Assembly: GCA_009869945.1 (NCBI GenBank)
Contig: WIXG01000153.1
Span: 1-64,000, forward strand
Direction: 5' to 3'
Source of the DNA: Mesaphorura yosii
Taxonomy: Eukaryota; Arthropoda; Collembola; Poduromorpha; Tullbergiidae
Length of the DNA: 64,000 bases
Shown here: piece by piece, positions 52,101-64,000 of the stretch
Numbering within the stretch: position 1 is the first letter of the stretch
How the letters are laid out: every line of letters starts with the position of its first letter
The notes under the pieces: model-generated
Seen by the model: the letters and a program-made list of their open reading frames with translations, nothing else
The model's database searches: none
Told to the model about the DNA's origin: nothing
Translations under genes and position numbers: made by a program

Positions 52101-53907
52101 ATTAGCCTCCTCCCGCACCACTTTTGCTATTCCCACCAGCTCCCTCCGAAAATATATTCTCCTAAGCTGCAACCATTCAACATTATGCCTCAACGTTTTT
52201 TCTTTGCGCTTTAACTCCTCAATGTACCGAACAGAATTGTGCAGAATTTTTCCATTTCATTGTCCCCTTGTTCTTGCGGAAGCAATTGCTTCAGGTTTTG
52301 GAAGTATTCTCTCTTCTCTTGACGTCTGATCTTTCCTTGGTCTGGTGATTGTAGAGTGTAGACGCACGCTTCGTGCCGCCACCGCTGGTTCTTGATTCTG
52401 GAAGCTCTGTAAGTGTTTTTGGATGGAACAGATTTCCCATGTCGGTGGTACCACAAATGCAGTTTTCCACATCCTCCGAACCGAATGTTCTGTCAGCTTT
52501 AGTTCAAACGGTTTTAAAGTGCAAATTGGTTTCAATGACGTTTGTGGTTCATGACTGGTGGCTAGCAAATATGCTGAAGGTATGATGAAGGTTAAAGGCA
52601 ATGTTGTTAAATCGTGGAGCGAACGACGAGGGCTGAGGGGGTATCGGTGAAGAAGTGTGTCCAGATTGAGCCACGATATTTCCCTGCATGACTTGACTTT
52701 CCGCGTCCAGAGTAAATCCAATCCCATTGTTTTGTTGTTGTTTCTGAAGAGGTAACCCAGAATATTTTTGGTCTTTTCAGCTCATCCTGCAATTAACAAC
52801 CACCGAAATTATCAGGTGAGATTACACAAATGAATGCAAAATTTTAGGTCCCTTACTCATATCGGAGTCCGGCTCGCCAATTAAAATGCAATGGGCAGTT
52901 AGTTAATCATTCTTCACTGAATCACTGGTCTGGACAGGTCCATGAACTTTGAAAATTCAGTTTCGTAACTGTGGCTGTTCAGTGATTATGTTGGCTACCT
53001 AAAATGGATTTTCAATCAAGACTTACTTCAACGCTGAGAGCATGATAGATTCAATTAATTAATAGTAACCACCTTATCCGATCAATTAGGCCTTCATTCT
53101 GATTCCAGCTGCTGATCTTCTGTGCCAATTCAAGCGGTTATTGTCGAACTCCACAAGACAGTTGATCAGGAGAATCTGTCGCATCGGACAGTATTCAGAG
53201 AGACGAATAGTTATAACAGCAGTCAGATCCCGTAATTAATTGTTCGAATTTTATAACAATACATGCCACCAATATCGAGACTATCCACAAGCCGGACAAA
53301 CTTATGAGATCACGAGACCCTGGCCTGCATAAACGGAAGGCATGGCGCTGTGGAATTTCTACTCCAGTGTTGATAAACAAAACGCAGAATCTCATACGAA
53401 CCATTATCACAGATTTCGATGGATGTCGTTCAGGTCATTTGGACATCTTCGTTGGTGAGATAGTTGATGGAGTATTTGGAATTCCACGCTAATTACTTGA
53501 ACTTGCTTCGACGGGCAAATAGCCAAGAACGATTCATTTTTATTTTAAAAGAGCTACTCGTTCGAGCCTCATTACATGACAACGCAATCGCACGGTTTTA
53601 GAGTCTTCTTTTTCATCAATGCAATCAGGTTTCCTGGATCCGAACATCTTCACCTTGATCATTCCTAGTCTGCGATTAAGCAACATTAGGAAGATTTACT
53701 GGAGAAAAGGCTTTGACTTTGGGGTTAAAATTCATGTCATGATTTTGAACGCTCATGAAAGCCATTTGCAACCTTATATCGTCTTTTAACTTCATTGTTT
53801 CCTGTGTAGTGGCTTCAAATTGCGTGAGACATCGAAGAACTCGAAAATCAAGTCATCAAGTGCCATCAAACAATCATCTCATCATCATGATAATTATCAC
53901 TCCCTGA

Positions 53908-54333
53908 TCAAACAGCATCCAGCTTGTTTTTGAAACTGTGGCATGGAGAATCCTCAGCATGTTCAATCTGTTGGCTCGGAAGGGTTTCCATGTGCAATTG
54001 AGTAGGCAGCTCTGTGGGGTAGGGCCAAAGGATACCTGCAACCCGTAGCAAGACGCAGCGCTGGCACTGTGAAGATTGAGAGCTGATCAAACAGACGGCA
54101 GTGGAAGGCGGTCGGAAGTCGCTGTAGGAGTCACCATGATCGCCCTATGGGGCTTGTTGTCTCATACGGTGGACGCCTTGGTTGGTCACAGTCTCAATCC
54201 AATCAGACTGCAGGGGAATGGACACCCCATGCATAATTTCGTGCACTCCACAGCCAATGGTCGCACGCAGGAGGTTGGATCGGAAGTTTTCCTCGGGGAG
54301 CATCACAGTCGTCGTTGTCGACGAGTGTAACAA
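53908..54333 (-). other. GC-richer island with open minus-strand frames
   Basis: This stretch is more GC-rich than its surroundings. Minus-strand frames at 54145-54333 (LLRATIGCGVHEIMHGVS, then DWIETVTNQGVHRM) and 53908-54090 (CQRCVLLRVAGILWPYPT) look more protein-like than neighbouring sequence, but they are in different frames and I recognise no family. It could be a decayed gene fragment or a CpG-rich element near the Zic/opa promoter. Confidence 0.25.
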
Positions 54334-54900
54334 TATAATAACACGAGGCGAGCAGTGTTCGTGTGTTACTTCGCTCCACCGTCGAGTGCTAGACTCCTTG
54401 TAGGGATCTCATGGAAAGACACTCGCTACGACTCCACTCCTCAAACTCAGTGTGACTCCGCATTGAGTCTCAGTAAGAGACTCCACTTTGGCCCAGTTTT
54501 TTACACTCCTTCAACCAAAACACTCCAAAAATCAACATCTCTCGTGCACAGCAGTCCAACAAGATTGTAAAATCTCAGAACCACGGGTTTGTATTTTCAT
54601 TCCTTGATATGAAATCAAGAAGTGTGAAAGCACTCGAGAGAGCTGCTGCCGTGCAATACCGGAAAAAGTGAAGTGCGTTCTTGAACGAAAAGACGACAAG
54701 ATGAGATGAAGTCACAGCGTCCGCACCACTCAACCTCAACGTGTGGTCTTGTCATAATTTCATAAAAATTGTCCGAATAATAGAAATACAATCAGGCACA
54801 GTGTTCACAGTTCATAATCTAATTACGACTCTTCGACGTGAAACTGCTAATTCCCTCAGCCAAATTGTAACTGGAACTCAAGTCCCAAGAATTAGCATTT

Positions 54901-54906
54901 TATAAA
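54901..54906 (+). promoter_or_regulatory. TATA-like box, possible Zic/opa promoter
   Basis: GCATTTTATAAAGTGACC lies about 135 bases before a consensus donor (TACGAAG|GTGAGTAA at 55038/55039). With an acceptor TTTTGTTTGCAG at 56331 this suggests a non-coding first exon (about 54930-55038) and a 1.3 kb leader intron before the coding start at 56426. This is inference from motifs only. Confidence 0.4.
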
Positions 54907-55038
54907 GTGACCAATTGGACTCGAACTGTGCTAACAATATTTGAAGTGTCACAGTAAAATTGCATTATTCGTGAGACATTTAATTTTGTGGAATTACTTT
55001 AGTGAAGTGCTAATTTCTATTTCACAACTTCTACGAAG

Positions 55039-56331
55039 GTGAGTAATTTTAAATGCGAGGGGTGCTGATTTTATGAAAGTTCAGGAAAATTCGTACGTTT
55101 CCAGCTTTCGCCTGAAATTCAGTGAATGCTTGTAAACATTGTGAATCATGATTAGCAAATAAGCAAATTAACGTGAATTTATTTGATTTTTATTTATGTA
55201 TTTTTTCAAAGCATGCATGCGTGCAGAAATGATAATTGGAAATATGCGGGGCGCAGGATGTTATAATCAATAATGCAAGACAATTAGCCGCATTTTAATA
55301 TTGTACATTCATTTCAACACGAATTTGGACCCAAGTTGTCCTCGTAGCCGTACTTCAAAATTTACAAAAGAAAGGAATGGGTAAAAAGTATTCGTGTCTC
55401 GTGTATTATTAGTTTCATTTCGTGGTATTGTTTTTCGAAGGGCTGTCTGCACTATTTTTAATGTTTTCCCTTTGGGCAAAATTGGGATTTACATGTCTTT
55501 GAGAAATGTAAAATCTAGACTAACTTGGGCAGAGAATGAGTTCAGACTTCACGTCGGTTGGATTTTACCAAATGGTGCGCAATCACAGCGATAGCTGTAA
55601 AATTTGTCTTAGTTTTTGTATGTTGTTTTATATTTACAGGATAGGTTGTTTGTGTAATGTGCAAAAACTCAGAAATTTCTCTCTGCGCACCTTTTGCTAC
55701 AATTCAACCCTTCACGTCATGTCTAAAATTCGACCTGAACTCCGAACAAGAAACTCAAAGTTCCAAAGCTTCTTTTCTTGATATCTTTTTTAAGATAATA
55801 GTTAGTCTGGCGAATTCATTACTAATTGCAAAAATATGAAGTAAATATTTTTGCATAAGAAAAGGTAAATTGTATTTGCACTTTACTCCAATATGCACCG
55901 GGGTCTGGGCAAGCTCGCTTCTGCGGAATCAGGAAATAATTTAAGTGTGCATTGGCAGATGCTAAAAATCTCAACATTCTATTTATTATTGTTTTCGTAA
56001 GACACGAAGAACCGGAGAACTTGGGTCAACAAACACCCCGTCATATTAACTTCTTGTATTTTCTTGTATTTGCATCGTCGTGCCTAAATGCACTCGGCCC
56101 AGCCAGAACCTCTTCTCAATATTTTAAATTCTGAAATGTTTACAACTGGCGACTTCCCCTCGAACGTTGCATATGAATTGTGCACTGCGCTGTGTTAAAT
56201 TAAACATGGCAAGTTTAGCACAATTCTCAAACTACATTTTACTGCTTCTGAAGGTCACTCCACAAAGTTGCAAATTTTTTGCGACATTTAAAGCTGACAC
56301 CGTGTAATTTATTGGCGTCTTTTGTTTGCAG
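55039..56331 (+). other. Inferred leader intron of the Zic/opa gene
   Basis: Bounded by donor GAAG|GTGAGT and acceptor TTTGTTTGCAG. It contains no coding frame of note. Spliced, it would join a leader exon to the exon carrying the start codon. Confidence 0.4.
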
Positions 56332-56425
56332 ATTTCTGTGTGACTGACTGTAAAGAGTGGTTAATGTGGACCGTGTGTCTGCGAGAAGCGCGAAAGCAAT
56401 TCGTCGCAGCATTGCAGCCTTGACA

Positions 56426-57497
56426 ATGTTGAATCCATTTATGGATGGCAACATACCCTCAATGGGTCTCAAACCGTCAGGTATTTCGTCTGCGAGTGAC
56501 AGCACGCACCCGTTTCACCATCCGCATCACCCGCACCATCCTCATCACAATGCAGCCGCTCAGTACCATCACCAAATTCACCAAACGAATGGTTACCACA
56601 CAAATCCGCAAATGTCCTATGCCGCAGCTCATCTACTCCGTTCAAGGTACGGGCAACAATCGTGTCGTTTAGCAAAGACACTCAGAATTTGCCATTAATG
56701 TGCTATTTTGCATTCCTGCCGTTTCAGAGATCTCAGTGGATCATTACCCACGTCCGAAACACAGAATGGAGTATTTGGAATCAATGGAGAATCACCTAAT
56801 CATCATCACGTCCTTTTCCATCCTCCGCTGATGAACCATCCGTCTCACGACCATAACTCGCAAATGCGACTCGGTGAGTGGTCCATTCACGGTGTGTCAT
56901 GTCTCTATTATTTCGTGCCTGTTAAGTGAAGCTGGCGGGCGGCAGCAGGTTCCACTCACTGAACTCTCTTCTCTTTGTAGGAATGGAAGTCTATGCCCGT
57001 GACCAGTTTCAAATGCACTCGATGTCGGGTGCGTTTTTTCGCTACATGAGACCAACTGTCAAAGAGCCTCTGACCTGCTTATGGGTTGACGTCGATCAGC
57101 CAAACCCAAAGAAACCATGCATGAAGATATTCAACTCAATGCACGAGATTGTCACTCACATCACGGTAGTCATAGTCATAAATATCATTTATGCCTCTTA
57201 TCAGAATAACATTCTGTCACTTGACAATAATTATTTCATACGGCTTAATTACACTTTGTGTCTGTTCTATTTGTTATTGAAAGCAGGTGGAGCATGTTGG
57301 AGGACCAGAATGCACGAATCACGCATGCTTCTGGCAAAACTGCCCAAGAAACGGCAGGCCATTCAAGGCCAAGTACAAATTAGTGAACCACATAAGAGTT
57401 CATACCGGTGAAAAGCCATTTCCATGTCCATTTCCTGGATGTGGAAAAGTCTTCGCGAGATCTGAAAATCTAAAGATTCACAAACGCACGCATACAG
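56426..57497 (+). CDS. opa: Zic / odd-paired zinc-finger transcription factor, first four coding exons (partial)
   Basis: Exons 56426-56646, 56728-56873, 56981-57165 and 57287-57497 (254 codons). The 3' end is a donor (CATACAG|GTAAGA), so the gene continues outside the window. The N-terminus MLNPFMDG is followed by a His/Pro tract ([14 protein letters not shown]). Then come [11 protein letters not shown] and QMRLG...YARDQF, matching the Zic N-terminal conserved segment, and [18 protein letters not shown], where the fingers begin. Finger 1 (CLW...PCMKIF...H) and finger 2 (CFWQNC...H) are the paired CWCH2 type diagnostic of Zic. Finger 3 ([30 protein letters not shown]) is near-identical to other Zic proteins. 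Fingers 4-5 and the C-terminus are missing. Zic/opa proteins bind GC-rich sites and control segmentation, neural and midgut development. The start codon is the first ATG after an in-frame stop. Confidence 0.93.
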
Positions 57498-60400
57498 GTA
57501 AGAAACGAAAGTTTAAGCTTTATATCGCCCGCATATAGAATAAATATTCATGTGTTGTAAATACTGAAAAGAGTCTCTGATTAAGTTATCACTTTCCAAA
57601 TCTATTCTGTATTCGCACCATACGCTTCGAATTGATTTAGCTCAATGAAATTTCAAACACTCAAATAGCATCTGAAAAGAGCAACATGATTTATGTAAAC
57701 ACATTTACTTTATATTACGATTTGAACACGGGTAACGCTTTAGTATTGTCAAAGCGCATATGTTGAACAATCGCATCGCACTTAGCAGAGCAGCTAACAA
57801 CAGGATCAGGATGAGTATATACATTGGGATAGATTCATAATTTAATTTTCTTTATTGAATGAACGCAATTTTTCACTGGACAGGCCCGTCCAACCTTTTT
57901 CGTTTCATTGTATCTCCGAATAAAGATCTTTGCTCATGATTCTGGCCACGATCCACAACAGCAACACAGAGATCCAGTGTTGGTGTTTGTTTAGTCCATT
58001 TCGTATTTGCTTGAACTTAAATGAGACCATTGTAGTTATTTATGTTGAAGGACAGTTGACGACTATTGACTTAGGTTATTTCGCCACGACCTGAAAAGGT
58101 GGTATCACTTACAATTACAAAGGCCATTGAAATGGGCCCGAGGATCTGGTAAACGATAAATCAACTGAGGATACTGGATGCTATCTGTGCTCACGATCAT
58201 ATGTAACACACTTAAACCCAAATCTCGTTTCCACAGTACCAGAAACTGAAAAAGGCAGGCGCGGGCACGAAATCGTTAATTCTGTTTGATTTTTACCCAT
58301 CTTATCAGTGAACAAATCTCAAACCATGTCCAAATAACCGTTAAGTCATGGATTCGATAGTTTGTTGGTTACTCGACTGCTGGGGCGTTTGTCATTATCG
58401 AGAGTACGCAGACTCGTAATTGTAAAACCTCACCTTGCGTGTTCGACTAACGACACAAAGTCCCGAAGCCTTAACAAAGTGCATGTGTAAAGCTGAAGCG
58501 GCATTTACATACGATTTTCCAACTTCTTTGGCCGTGAGCTGGAAACTCTAGTCCCAAATCGAATTGGACTGCTTCGAAAACCTAAAGAAAATGTTATTTT
58601 GTCGGCTCTGCCAATGATCATTGCTGGTTTGCTTGTGTTTCATGTCGCAGACGCACAGGTAGTCAATATAGATTAACGAATGTTATTCTGAGCACTGAAA
58701 AGGATTTATCGAAGCACAAAATTCAAAGTTGAGGTTCAGACTACAGAGGCATGGTTGAAAGGAATTTCATTTCATTAAAAGCCTTTGACTTTAGACACTG
58801 CCTTACGCTCTACCTTGTTTTGCACCTCAAAGACCAAACCATTATTGCAATGCAAGGGCTCGGAGAATGATTAGGATTTTTGACTACACTTTTGTTCCAA
58901 GAACAAATTCCTTTCGTAGTTACTTCTGTTGGCGACTGTCGACGATCAGAGCGACAAATAACTCATTGGCTCCTTGATGATAATGGCCCCGTGCCGTGCT
59001 AAGTTTCATTTTCACCTTAACAGTTCAGTTCTAATCGTAATTGAGTCAATAGCTTGTGACAGAAATCATGACATGACGTTCAAATAAAATGACATAATTT
59101 CAACATCCATTTGCAGATTTGAATTCCATCTCATCTTGGATTTTCTTGCAAAAATACAAGGCAAGGGACAGTTGTCAATAACAGGTCCCACAATCTTACA
59201 TCCGTACGCACATGCTCTGTTCATAATTACATTTATTTATATGATACGACGCCTTTCCAAATGACACGATTTTTTAGTTTTTCTCTCCGCTTTGCCGGTT
59301 TATTGGTCGCAGAGTGTGTCATCGTGTCATAGTTAATTCTGTAGGATTGGAAACGACGTGACACTCACAGACACATCATTTTCATCGTTTTTGTTGTCGC
59401 GGCACGGCACGGTGCGGGTGCGCTGAGTTGAAACTCAATTCAGAGAGAATTATACCCATTGTATTTGTAGCAGTGATTATGAAGAGAGGGTACCGGGCGC
59501 TGCGTCGAGTATGAGTTTATCTGAATATAATGCGCATGAAGGATGATACTTGCAATAATGCAGTGACTGTGACACTGCGAGTAAGGATTCCAGACACCAA
59601 AGCCAACAGCTTGGCTGTTGGACGACGGATGGAAAGCTGGTTGTTCGTGTCCTCCGCTCAGGTCCTGACTGCACTCTATCCATGTGTTTTACTTGCATTG
59701 TTATTTCATAGAGAGGATCCAAAACGGATTAGACATGGTTAGGTTAACTACGTTTGAAATGGTGCGTTCGGCTTTGGCTTCGCATTGTCGGCGTTTTCTG
59801 TCTCTGTACTCCACATTGCCTCTTGCCTAAGTATCGAACCCACTCTGCGAGTTTGACGGTATTGATGGACTTGGACCGTCTGACCAACCTGAAAAACATG
59901 ACTGACTGACTGAGACTGACACGAACGAAAGTAGGCATTCATTCATCGGCAAAGGTCCGCATTGTTGGGAATATTTTGCATGAATGCGGCGTGCAGTGGA
60001 TGCGCTAAACATGCAACATTCAAAATGAATTCCTTCCGCTCGATCGCGTACGCTAAAGGCGGTCTGGTGCTGGTGCTAGCTAACAGGCGCATGCTTTATA
60101 TCGAAAGTAGGTAAAGGTGAACGTTGATGCTGACGCATTTCAGTTCTGCTGTCCAACTTTGATTTGAAGGGCACCATCAGCGTGTCGTGAATGTAAACTG
60201 GTCCTGTGGACATGTGTCCACTGGAAACTGGACGAAGTTCGGCAGATCGTGATATCGTGAATCCAGCTGTGAATGAGTTGGAGGCGCTCATTTGACGCGC
60301 GGATGCGTGTTTTCAATGCCCGAGCGTACTTTACACTGTACACTCTGAATAGGGCATCCTTGAAACCTGAAGGGCCCACTTGAACTTTACTGCAATGTTC

Positions 60401-61761
60401 AAAGTATCAAAGCACACGCACTTTTAATTTCAGTCATGTCTGGCTTAATATCCAACTAATTCCTTCTTTGCCTGTGCGGCATGAATTTGATATCAACAGG
60501 AGTGAATTTCCTAAACTTTATTTCTGTCAATATATAAATAATCTTCATTCAAATCAATTCATCCATGTTTTATGAGTATTGAACCTTATCTACCATTGGA
60601 GAACCTTGGTTAGGACACACTTTCACATTCGATTCAGGCCTTAAATAAAAACCGAATGTATTTTTAATAACTCCAATGCGAGTTGCCTCGCTAAATCGTA
60701 GTGGAACATCCTCACTAAGCTCGATACTTAAATTCAGTTTATTGTACGCTTGCTAAATTGAGTTCTATTCGCTTCATTTAATGTCCGTTTTATGGAATCA
60801 TTTTTGTGCACTCTGCAATTTCATTTCCATCATAAAACCGCCAACGACGGAACGAATCTTTGTGTTTTATTTTGAATTTTATGATTTTATTGCGTTTGTT
60901 ATTGCCTTTATACGGTTGCGTGACTTCCTAAGAACGAAATTTCAAGAACTTGAACATGAAAAAATTTACTGTCACTTAAAAAATCATAAAGCTCTCTGTA
61001 TCGGATGCGCATAGTTCGAAACAAGTGAATTCTTGTTTCATAAGAAGTCGCAGTTGCTGAAGCGGTCTTGCAGTACATTTTGAAATTGTCATATATTAAC
61101 CAATCGCAACGTGACGAACAATGTTGAAAGAAAGCTGCTCAATCCTCAAATCAAGTGCGTTGCATTCTGGCTTGTGATGGTGGGACGATAAGTCAGCAAC
61201 AAATTGACACGCCTTTTCTCTGTCTCTCGAGTGGCAATTATTTTCAGGAGTTTAGCGTTCAACATCTTGTCTTACATGAAATAATGTGTATAGTATTTAT
61301 CTCCGGCGCAGGACATAAATAAATACCACACTGAAGTGTGGATGCGGTGCGGACGAGTGTGTGCCGTGTGCCAGTGCCTAAAATATTTAACTTAAATTCC
61401 TTCCTCATCCTCAATCTCGATTCCGTAACTCGAGAACTCGACCGACCCTCTTTCCATCTTTCCTTCAGCGTTTTTAGTCAAAAGGTAAATACAATCTCAA
61501 AGACTGTAGATTATCCACAGCGTTTGTGAGATGTTAGTTTTTCTTGTTATCTTGATTGAATTGAAAGACCCGAAAATAATTCGTTAAATACTCCGATGGT
61601 GTTTAGATATTTCTGGCAGCTAATAACCCACTATTTAGTGAAACGTATAAGCAAATATGACTCGCGTATTTAACCTCATTTTTTCCCGCATATTATTACT
61701 CAATATTGAGTTCATATATGAGGCTTCATTCATGTCAATATTCACACAAATGCTGCATAAA

Positions 61762-61839
61762 AGAACTTGCGCTGTACACAAGGCGCATTTGCTGTATGGA
61801 AGAACTTGTGTTGTACGTGAGGGTTTGCTCTACACATGA
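61762..61839 (+). repeat. 39-base tandem duplication
   Basis: Units 61762-61800 and 61801-61839 start AGAACTTGCGCTGTAC and AGAACTTGTGTTGTAC and continue with GGCGCATTTGCTGTA versus GGGTTTGCTCTAC. They are diverged head-to-tail copies. Confidence 0.55.
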
Positions 61840-61993
61840 ACATGTGATGTACGGCAATGATTAAAAGCAAAGGGAAAGGAAAAGAGTTGTGTTGGCAGTG
61901 CTCGGCGCCCAGCATTCAAGTCCGGTCCGGTACATGCTAATCATCCAGCAAGTACATTTACTTCGTTTTTTCTACTTTCTCAGATTAAAACCT

Positions 61994-62013
61994 TTTACTG
62001 GGCGCCCAGTAAA
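61994..62013. repeat. Perfect 20-base palindrome
   Basis: TTTACTGGGC is followed at once by its reverse complement GCCCAGTAAA. The core GGCGCCCAG also occurs about 100 bases upstream (near 61908). It could be a dimer-binding site or a cruciform. Confidence 0.75.
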
Positions 62014-64000
62014 GTTCACTTTTGCTTTTCCTTCTTCACTTCCGTGTGGATATTGACATGGATGAAGCCTAATATTCATAAGCCCTGCTTTGTTGGCGCA
62101 TGATTCCTTTTTAGTAAAAGGACCCTTGAGAGACTGAATTCACATTGAAGAATGGGAGCCCGAGCGATTGTGTTGTGATTATATTATTCTTATTAGGAAC
62201 AGGCCCGCTGTTGCCACTGAAGAGGGTGTGCTGCGCTGCTTTGCTTTGCGCGCTCTGCCCTCTTTCACGTTTTAATTCTTGATCTTCAGATTTTCCACAC
62301 TTTGATTTGTAAAGATTTTTTGCACTTATTCATACGTTGAGAGGCTCTTTGAACAATTGTGTGCTATGGTGTGGTGTGGTACGCAGTGCTTATTTGAAAT
62401 GGTTGATGGATTGGTTCCTAATATGCGGAAACCTTTGCACGAATTCATTTCAATGCACCGTGTTTACAAAAATGTTCCAACAAAGTAGCATTTTGTTTGC
62501 TGTAAGAGACATTGCGTATGGTGATTAGGTTCACAGAGTTCGGGCTAGGATCAGGTTGAATAAACTACTTCCTTCTGTCCGATTTCTTTGCTTCGTGCTG
62601 TACTTTGCTCATTCATTCTTGTACGGTGAAATTGTGATGACAGGCGGACAGCAGCGATGAAAAATTGGACAAACTGACCACATGCACTCAATTATGTTTA
62701 AATGCACTGGTTTAACGTGCACCGTCCGCTTTCCGTGCAATTTTTAATGAAAATTGCCGAGTTTCTTAGCTTTATTATTTAACAGCTCATTAAGACTGCA
62801 TTAGCAACTCTCGCTTCGTATTTCGTGATTATTAATCAAATTCAGCACCGTCCATCCGCTGTACAAAGTGGAAAGGAAGGCTCACGCATTCGCCTTGATG
62901 CTGGCGAGAAGGAAGGAAAAGGTGGAACGGAATGGAACGATATCGTGCTAACTTCCATCATTCCATTATTGCCACCGAAGCAACAACAAAAAAAGCATTA
63001 AGTTTTTGTTCACTAATGCACAAAAAGAATAGTGCGAGAAGAAGTTTATTAATGAGTCAGGAGTTTGGAAATGGCATTATTGCATGGCGTGTCATATCGT
63101 ACCCCGAGAAGATATACAGACCGGTGGAGTCCGTGGAGTGCAGTGCGGAGAGAAAGGGAATGGCAAAATAAATAAAATACCTAAAAAATGAAATGAGCAG
63201 TGCAGCAGCAGCAGCAGAAATAGCCTACGCGTAAATAAAAGAGTGGAAATGTGAGGGAGTTTTTAAGAATTATTAACAGAGTTTTAGGTTCACTCTTCCG
63301 AGTGCTAAATAACTTCAGCGCACGTGAGCACGTGAAAATCACCGCCACAGTGAATTTCGTACGCCGCATACTGTAAGGGGCTTTTACTGGCAAAGATACT
63401 CGTGTTTTGGTGTAGCTACTTCATTGTAACTCACACATTACATTTATACAATTAAGCACTTAATTAATGCCAGTAATTCTACTTTCAAGATCAAATCATG
63501 ACTAGGAAACGATCGAATGCCAGTAACAATAAATTAACAAATACTAAAAATACGTAGTTAAAACTTGACAGATAAGTGTTAATCGGCTCGACTGACTGTG
63601 ACTGGCACCCGATTCGATTGACAGTGTAGAATGAGATAAAGGATATGTCGAACTGCGGAATTTGGACTCAACATTTGATAAACTGCGTTACTGTGCAATG
63701 CTCCGCCATGAAAGTTGAAGGAATTCTACAAGAACAGTCCATGTGTAACAATTGAAAGAAAAGAGTGCAAAATGAGTAAGAAAGCTGCTGCAATATTAAA
63801 GCTTCCACGGTAGAAAACTTGGTTGAAAATGAAAAGAAACGCTGGTACCATTGATTTTCTATTTCCCCTTCGTCCTCCAACGTAATGCTCACTGGAGCTA
63901 CCAGCCACATTTTCAAATAACACACCAAACGCCAAGCCAAACGGGCCAAACCCGACTTTGGCTTTAGTCTGGCCATAATAACTCTGGGCTGGTATTTCTT

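Larger units (their letters stand above)
36705..54900. other. Gene desert upstream of the Zic/opa gene
   Basis: About 18 kb in which I find no exon of a recognisable protein on either strand. Short frames occur at the rate expected by chance, with one exception noted separately (37084-37749). A-rich runs, CAT/ATG-rich short tracts (for example near 42240 and 43311) and small inverted repeats are present, but no transposon-like ends or coding remnants. Its place directly upstream of a developmental transcription factor suggests cis-regulatory content, which cannot be proven from one sequence. Confidence 0.5.
57498..64000 (+). other. Intron 4 of the Zic/opa gene, open to the window end
   Basis: I looked for the finger 4-5 exon, whose protein should begin EKPFKCEFEGC or similar, and found none on the plus strand. 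The intron is therefore at least 6.5 kb. It contains a perfect 20-base palindrome, a 39-base tandem duplication and a TGAC-rich tract near 59903, but no other coding sequence. Confidence 0.6.

Noticed and set aside
52257..52727. 156-codon minus-strand open frame
   Set aside because: No recognisable domain, overlapping open frames on both strands, and about one such frame is plausible by chance.
59895..59920. TGAC-rich short tract
   Set aside because: Only about three to four imperfect units; ordinary simple sequence.

Overview
This is a 64 kb piece of nuclear DNA from an animal. Genes are split by many short GT-AG introns (often 60-150 bases), AATAAA signals follow most genes, and the proteins are clearly metazoan. 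A lipocalin with a GPCP motif, a belle-type DDX3 helicase and an odd-paired/Zic factor suggest an arthropod. The window alone does not fix the species. Exon structures were joined by eye from splice-site consensus, reading phase and known protein families, so individual boundaries may be off by a few bases. No transposon, CRISPR array, rRNA or tRNA gene was recognised.

Bases 1-5,200: four genes lie head to tail on the minus strand with very small gaps. In transcription order they are CMC4 (twin CX9C mitochondrial protein), an unrecognised 121-residue single-pass membrane protein, NDUFAF8 (complex I assembly) and PIG-M (GPI mannosyltransferase 1). A plus-strand zinc-finger protein follows, built from two copies of one exon-split module.

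Bases 6,400-16,800: SLC35C2 (+) converges tail to tail with a lipocalin gene (-). Then comes a poorly resolved stretch with weak coding candidates (a short secreted protein, a possible ZP-like exon and a proline-rich exon with a membrane tail). An 11-exon TMEM145/GPR180-family gene (-) closes the block.

Bases 18,300-36,700: RPS19 (+), the DEAD-box helicase belle/DDX3 (+, with a miRNA-like hairpin in intron 1), BOLA3 (-), the amino-acid transporter SLC38A7 (+), a fast-evolving repeat-rich unknown locus (-), and COG3 (+, 14 coding exons).

Bases 36,700-64,000: a gene desert of about 18 kb leads to the first four coding exons of a Zic/odd-paired transcription factor at 56,426-57,497. The reading frame stops at a splice donor inside the zinc-finger domain. 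The remaining exons are not visible in the last 6.5 kb, so the next intron runs past the window end. The desert and this intron are the natural place for its cis-regulatory elements.

Functionally the first two thirds are mostly housekeeping genes: mitochondrial biogenesis (CMC4, NDUFAF8, BOLA3), ER/Golgi glycosylation and trafficking (PIG-M, SLC35C2, COG3), translation (RPS19, belle) and transport (SLC38A7, lipocalin). The last third is a sparse developmental-regulator neighbourhood.
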